From Amycolatopsis sp. NBC_01488 (GTDB lineage Bacteria; Actinomycetota; Actinomycetes; Mycobacteriales; Pseudonocardiaceae), in contig NZ_CP109434.1 of the NCBI RefSeq assembly GCF_036227105.1, positions 8,838,501-8,902,500 on the forward strand: a stretch of 64,000 nt of DNA. Direction: 5' to 3'. The translations under genes and the position numbers were made by a program. Within the stretch, counting starts at the first letter, position 1, and each line of letters opens with the position of its first letter. A model generated the notes under the pieces. It saw only the letters and a program-made list of their open reading frames with translations, was not told the origin of the DNA and did no database searches. Below are positions 60,972 through 64,000 of this stretch, in pieces.

Positions 60972-61574
60972 TCAGAGCACGTACTTCGGCCGGGCCTCCA
61001 GCGCGGCGACCAGGCGGTGGGCCTGGGCCAGGTAGGCGGCGACCTGGTAGATGCGGCCACCGGGGTGGGAGACGAGCCAGTTGGCGGCCGCCGAGGCCGA
61101 GGCGAAGAACGGCTGGCCGGCGCAGGCCATCGCGTCGGCGTGCTCGAGCCCGAAGCCCAGGTCGACCGCGGCGACGACGGCCGAGGGCGGGTCGGCCTGC
61201 ATGATCGCGCGCGCGGTGAGGTCGATGCGGATGCGCGTCCCGGTGACCGGGCAGATCGCTTCCGCGTGCACGCGCTCGCCGGTGGCGATGGCCAGCAGGA
61301 ACATGTCGACGGTGCCGTCCGGCCCGGCGCCGAGGGTGCCCTCGGCCGGCTGGAGCCGGTGGTGGGCCCCGCGCGGCGCGGGGCCGGTGCTCACGAGGTC
61401 GCGGTGCAGGGTGAACCCGATCAGCTCGACGAGCCGGCGCGCTTCGCCCGGGGCGACGCCGACGGTCGCGGCCAGCCTGTCGACGCTCACGGGGTGCCGG
61501 CCGGCCCGGGTCAGCTTCAGGGCGGCCCACGCGAGCCGGGCGGCCGCGACCCGGTCGGTCTGCGAGGTCGTCAT
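60972..61574 (-). CDS. MerB-like (alkylmercury-lyase-related) protein without the first catalytic Cys
   Basis: 200 residues. N-terminal winged helix (HPVSVDRLAATVGVAPGEARRLVELIG) and MerB-like core: CPVTGTRIRIDLT and FFASASAAANWLVSHPGG match the organomercurial lyase pattern. At the position of MerB Cys96 (WCALD) the sequence is GTVDM, so the first catalytic Cys is absent while the Asp remains; a Cys near the second site persists (DAMACAGQPFF). No mer genes are nearby. It is probably a MerB-family scaffold with another role. ATG at 61574 after GGAAGGGAG. Confidence 0.65.
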   Translation of the reverse strand: MTTSQTDRVAAARLAWAALKLTRAGRHPVSVDRLAATVGVAPGEARRLVELIGFTLHRDLVSTGPAPRGAHHRLQPAEGTLGAGPDGTVDMFLLAIATGERVHAEAICPVTGTRIRIDLTARAIMQADPPSAVVAAVDLGFGLEHADAMACAGQPFFASASAAANWLVSHPGGRIYQVAAYLAQAHRLVAALEARPKYVL

Positions 61575-62070
61575 CGCCGCTTCTCCCTTCCGCATCGATC
61601 CCTTCGACGTTAGGTGTCGGCGAGGCAGGGCGACAACGACACGATCGGACATTTTTCCGCAAGGCCCCGACACGGCGGCGCAATCGAGGGCGGACTACGG
61701 CGAACGGGGGAGTTTCGCGGGGTCCGGCGGCGTTCCGGGTGACAGCTTCACCCACACGGCGGTTCGGCGGGGGATCGCCGACCGATGAGGGTGCTCGTCC
61801 ACAAAGGACAGCACGGTTGCGGGCGGACGGCGCGGCTTGCTCCGCGACCCATGGCCATGAATGACTCATTCATGGCCGCCCGCGGCGGGCCGGGTGGCGC
61901 GGGGCGGGGCGGTGAGGTCCGCGCGGCCCGGATCGTCAGAGCAGCCGGAGCTGTTCCGCCTCCGGCCGCCGTAACCCGCCGGCCCGGCGCACCCGCGCTC
62001 AAGCAGCCGCAACTGCTCCGCGGGCGGCCCGCAAAACCGGCCACGGCACCCGAACCCGGCGCACCCAGAC
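61575..62070. other. 496-bp intergenic region with palindrome and 3'-end duplications
   Basis: Holds the promoter region of the MerB-like gene (61575-61700), a 25-bp palindrome (61853-61877) and duplicated copies of the end of the downstream radical SAM gene (61941 onwards). No coding gene is convincing. Confidence 0.6.
61853..61877. repeat. 25-bp perfect palindrome
   Basis: GGCCATGAATGA C TCATTCATGGCC, 12-bp arms around one base. No T-tract. Probably a terminator-like or dispersed palindromic element; compare 7363-7407, which also pairs an ATGAA start. Confidence 0.75.
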
Positions 62071-62101
62071 TCACAGCAGCCGCAACTGTTCCGCGGCCGG
62101 C
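61941..62101. repeat. Three copies of the radical SAM gene 3' end
   Basis: A word like GCAGCCGCAACTGTTCCGC recurs at 61941, 62003 and 62076 (periods 62 and 73), the last being the true end of the gene (encoding AAEQLRLL-stop). The spacer word CCCGGCGCACCC precedes the second and third copies. Read on the minus strand the extra copies still encode AEQLRLL or its frame-shifted version. Confidence 0.75.
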
Positions 62102-63969
62102 ACCTCGATCCGCGGCTCGGGCACCGGCTCCGGGCTTCGCACCTCATACCCCGTCTTCGGTGCCAGCCCGTGTCGCCGCAGTAGTGGCGCCACTCGCTCC
62201 CCCAGCCGCTCGCGGTACGCCTTCTGCACGTAGCTGCCCCGCGCGTACAGCTCGCGGTACCGCGGCACCAGCGCCGGGTACGCGCCCGCCAGCCAGCGCC
62301 CGAACCACTCCCGGGCGCCCGGGCGCAGGTGCAGCGGGATCACCGTCGCGCTCGTCGCTCCCGCTTCGGCCAGCTTCGCGAACAGCGCGTCGAGGGCCTC
62401 GGCCGAGTCCGTCAGCCACGGCAGCACCGGCGCCACCAGCACCGAACACGGCAGTCCGGCGTCGCGGGCCTTGCGGACCAGCTCCAGCCGGGCCTGCGGG
62501 CTCGGCGTGCCGGGTTCGAGGCGGTGCTGCAGCTCGCGGTCGAGCAGCGCGATCGACACCGCCAGGCTGACCGGCACGTCGGCGGAGACGGCCTGCAGCA
62601 GCGGCAGGTCGCGCGCCAGCACGGTGCCCTTCGTGAGCACCGACAACGGCGTCCCGGAGCGGGCCAGCGCCGTGATGATCCCCGGCATCAGCCGGTAGCG
62701 GCCCTCCGCGCGCTGGTACGGGTCGGTGTTCGTGCCCATCGCGACGTGCTCGCGCCGCCACGACGGCCGTTTCAGCTGCGCGGCGAGGACCTCGGGCGCG
62801 TTGACCTTCACGACGACCTGGGTGTCGAAGTCGTGGCCGGCGTCGAAGTCCAGGTACGTGTGGGTGTTCCGGGCGAAGCAGTTGTGGGACACCATGCCGT
62901 CGGCGATGAAGTCGCCGGTGCCGGTGGTGATGTCGAACAGCGGCAGCTGCAGGCCGAGCGGCTCGATCGCCTCGACGCGGCGGCGGCTCGCGCCGATCAC
63001 CGCGCCGTCCAGCGACCGCTTCCACGCGACGCCGGGGTTGCTCACGTGCAGGAACCGCAGCACTTCGGCCGTCCCGCCGAGCAGCCGGACCTCTTGGCGG
63101 GCCGGGAACTTCGGCACTTCGTCGACCTGGTGCGCGAAGCCGAAGCGGGTGAGCGCGCCGGCGAAGGCCTCGACGATCTCCGGTTCGTCGTGCGCCACGG
63201 TGAGGACGCCGCGGCCGTAGTCGCCCGCGATGTCGAAGAGACCGGCGAGGAAGCCGCGCTGCCAGTGCGCGTCCGGGTCCGCCGGCACCTGCAGGAAGCC
63301 GACGGACGCGCCGAAGTCGGGCAGGTACTCGAGGGCGCGGGTGGCCGCGTCCGGTTCCGCGGCGAACCCGCCGGAGCGCAGCATCCCGCACAGGTAGCCG
63401 GCGCGGTACCCGAGCGTCTCGTCGGGCGTGGGCGCGAACCGGCCGACGCCGATCAGCTCGGTGCCGGGCTCCAGGTGCGGGCGCTGCGCGGCGCCGAACT
63501 TGGTGCCGGTGACGTGCTTCCAGCCCTTGCTCGTAAGAAACCGGTGGTCGCCGCCGGCGACGAGCCGGGTGCCGTCGTCCAGGGTGACGCGGTAGGCGGC
63601 GCGCAGGGTCGTCCAGTGCGCTTCGACGCGGGTCGGCACCAGCCGCCGGGACGCGCCGTGGCCGCGGGTGCCGTAGATCTCGTCGCCGACCTTCAGTTCC
63701 GACAGCGGCTTCGTCCGGCCGTCGGCCAGCAGGATCTTGGTGCCGCCTTCGAGGCAGTACGTGCAGGCGTGCGAGCAGCCGCGGTACGGGTTCACCGTCC
63801 AGCCGAAGGGCACCCCGGACCCGGCGGGAACCTTGTTCAGCACGGAGCGCGCGTGCACCTCGTGAAAGGTGACGCCGTCGAACTCCGGTGACCGCACGGA
63901 CCGCACCAGGCCCTCCAGCCCGGGCAGTGCCGGCTCACCCTCCCCCGCTCGCTGCCGATCCCATCGCAC
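62071..63969 (-). CDS. Rv2578c-family radical SAM protein containing an intein
   Basis: 632-residue precursor. N-extein residues 1-71 and C-extein 364-632 together form a 340-residue radical SAM protein of the SplB/Rv2578c type. The 4Fe-4S motif CxxxCxxC is Cys65, Cys69 and, after splicing, Cys364 (YRGCSHACTY + CFARNTHTYLDFD). The intein is residues 72-363. GTG at 63969 (VRWDRQRA) matches the MRWxRQ start of the family; an ATG at 63987 lies inside the SOS box and is rejected. Spore-photoproduct-lyase-like proteins suggest a DNA-repair role, in keeping with the SOS site; the substrate is unknown. Confidence 0.9.
   Translation of the reverse strand: MRWDRQRAGEGEPALPGLEGLVRSVRSPEFDGVTFHEVHARSVLNKVPAGSGVPFGWTVNPYRGCSHACTYCLEGGTKILLADGRTKPLSELKVGDEIYGTRGHGASRRLVPTRVEAHWTTLRAAYRVTLDDGTRLVAGGDHRFLTSKGWKHVTGTKFGAAQRPHLEPGTELIGVGRFAPTPDETLGYRAGYLCGMLRSGGFAAEPDAATRALEYLPDFGASVGFLQVPADPDAHWQRGFLAGLFDIAGDYGRGVLTVAHDEPEIVEAFAGALTRFGFAHQVDEVPKFPARQEVRLLGGTAEVLRFLHVSNPGVAWKRSLDGAVIGASRRRVEAIEPLGLQLPLFDITTGTGDFIADGMVSHNCFARNTHTYLDFDAGHDFDTQVVVKVNAPEVLAAQLKRPSWRREHVAMGTNTDPYQRAEGRYRLMPGIITALARSGTPLSVLTKGTVLARDLPLLQAVSADVPVSLAVSIALLDRELQHRLEPGTPSPQARLELVRKARDAGLPCSVLVAPVLPWLTDSAEALDALFAKLAEAGATSATVIPLHLRPGAREWFGRWLAGAYPALVPRYRELYARGSYVQKAYRERLGERVAPLLRRHGLAPKTGYEVRSPEPVPEPRIEVPAAEQLRLL
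62881..63756 (-). mobile_element. Intein (292 residues) with a decayed LAGLIDADG domain
   Basis: Begins with Cys72 (block A CLEGGTKILLADGRTKPLSE, then VGDEIYG), has the block B His (GGDHRFLT, His142), and ends with block F/G PLFDITTGTGDFIADGMVSHN followed by Cys364, so all splicing residues (Cys1, His, penultimate His, Asn, Cys+1) are present. Two LAGLIDADG-type motifs occur, LCGMLRSGG (residues 193-201) and LAGLFDIAG (241-249), but the catalytic acid before the final Gly is Gly and Ala, so the homing endonuclease looks inactive while splicing should work. Confidence 0.9.
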
Positions 63970-63977
63970 AGCGCCAG

Positions 63978-63993
63978 TCGAACACATGTTCTA
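63978..63993. promoter_or_regulatory. SOS box (LexA site)
   Basis: TCGAAC-ACAT-GTTCTA matches the actinobacterial/mycobacterial LexA consensus TCGAAC-N4-GTTCGA at 11 of 12 positions. It sits 9 bases upstream of the GTG of the radical SAM gene and might also control a gene to the right of the window. Confidence 0.8.
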
Positions 63994-64000
63994 TTCGAGT

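Noticed and set aside
62881..63756. Active homing endonuclease inside the intein
   Set aside because: Both LAGLIDADG-type motifs lack the acid before the final Gly (LCGMLRSGG, LAGLFDIAG).
1..64000. tRNA, rRNA, IS elements or prophage
   Set aside because: No cloverleaf with conserved T-loop, no rRNA sequence, no transposase, integrase or phage structural gene was recognised; a tRNA search program would settle the tRNA question.

Overview
The window is very GC-rich DNA (coding third positions almost all G or C, frequent GTG starts, dense 4-bp GTGA/ATGA stop-start overlaps) from an actinomycete. Gene order and content (a BldD orthologue next to a mycobacterium-like pyr operon, a DasR-type PTS locus, a separate mIHF gene, an intein-bearing Rv2578c family protein) and the style of the intergenic palindromes suggest Pseudonocardiales, most likely Amycolatopsis or a close relative. 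The genus is an inference; no rRNA is present and no tRNA was recognised.

Layout. 1-5.2 kb: 5' part of fmt, then secreted enzymes (gamma-glutamyltransferase, GH25 muramidase, a pyroglutamyl-peptidase-like protein) and a 21-bp tandem repeat array. 5.2-20 kb, all on the minus strand: one long housekeeping series pyrR-pyrB-pyrC-(membrane protein)-carA-carB-pyrF-mihF-gmk-rpoZ-coaBC-metK-priA, in the order known from Mycobacterium; a PyrR-type RNA hairpin precedes pyrR. 20.1 kb: bldD, divergent from pyrR. 20.8-30.1 kb: nusB, efp, an M24 peptidase, two accessory genes, then aroQ-aroB-aroK-aroC with a GNAT-VOC fusion at its 3' end. 30.2-31.4 kb: a prepilin peptidase with a proline-rich insertion, then a second 21-bp repeat array. 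31.5-33.6 kb: an ECF sigma/anti-sigma pair resembling mycobacterial SigL/RslA, with a membrane protein and a divergent Rieske lipoprotein; both divergent promoters carry the same TGAACC-N16-CGTKTA signature. 33.6-36.9 kb: a complete sugar PTS (EIIA, EIIB / GntR, EIIC, HPr) around a dre-like operator, so probably N-acetylglucosamine uptake under a DasR-type regulator. 37-43 kb: a serine hydrolase, an exported S33 peptidase, a 2-hydroxyacid dehydrogenase, a TetR-regulated small membrane protein with two perfect operators, and a GrpB-methyltransferase fusion. 43-53 kb: aroE-mltG-ruvX-alaS, two small membrane-associated proteins, an oxidoreductase, a VOC protein and rarA. 53-56.7 kb: a TetR-P450 pair behind a large palindrome, a metallophosphoesterase and an SGNH hydrolase. 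56.9-64 kb: a degenerate phosphotransferase, a DUF389 membrane protein, aspS, a MerB-like protein, and an Rv2578c-family radical SAM protein interrupted by an intein and preceded by an SOS box.

Most of the window is core genome in conserved order. The best leads lie between or inside the core genes: two related 21-bp repeat arrays; the intein sitting exactly at the third Fe-S cysteine, with a homing endonuclease that looks dead; paired ECF promoters; self-contained TetR operator systems; and several enzymes that have lost expected catalytic residues (Cys to Ser in the pyroglutamyl peptidase, no HGD in the phosphotransferase, no first catalytic Cys in the MerB-like protein). I saw no prophage, transposase, CRISPR array or large biosynthetic gene cluster.
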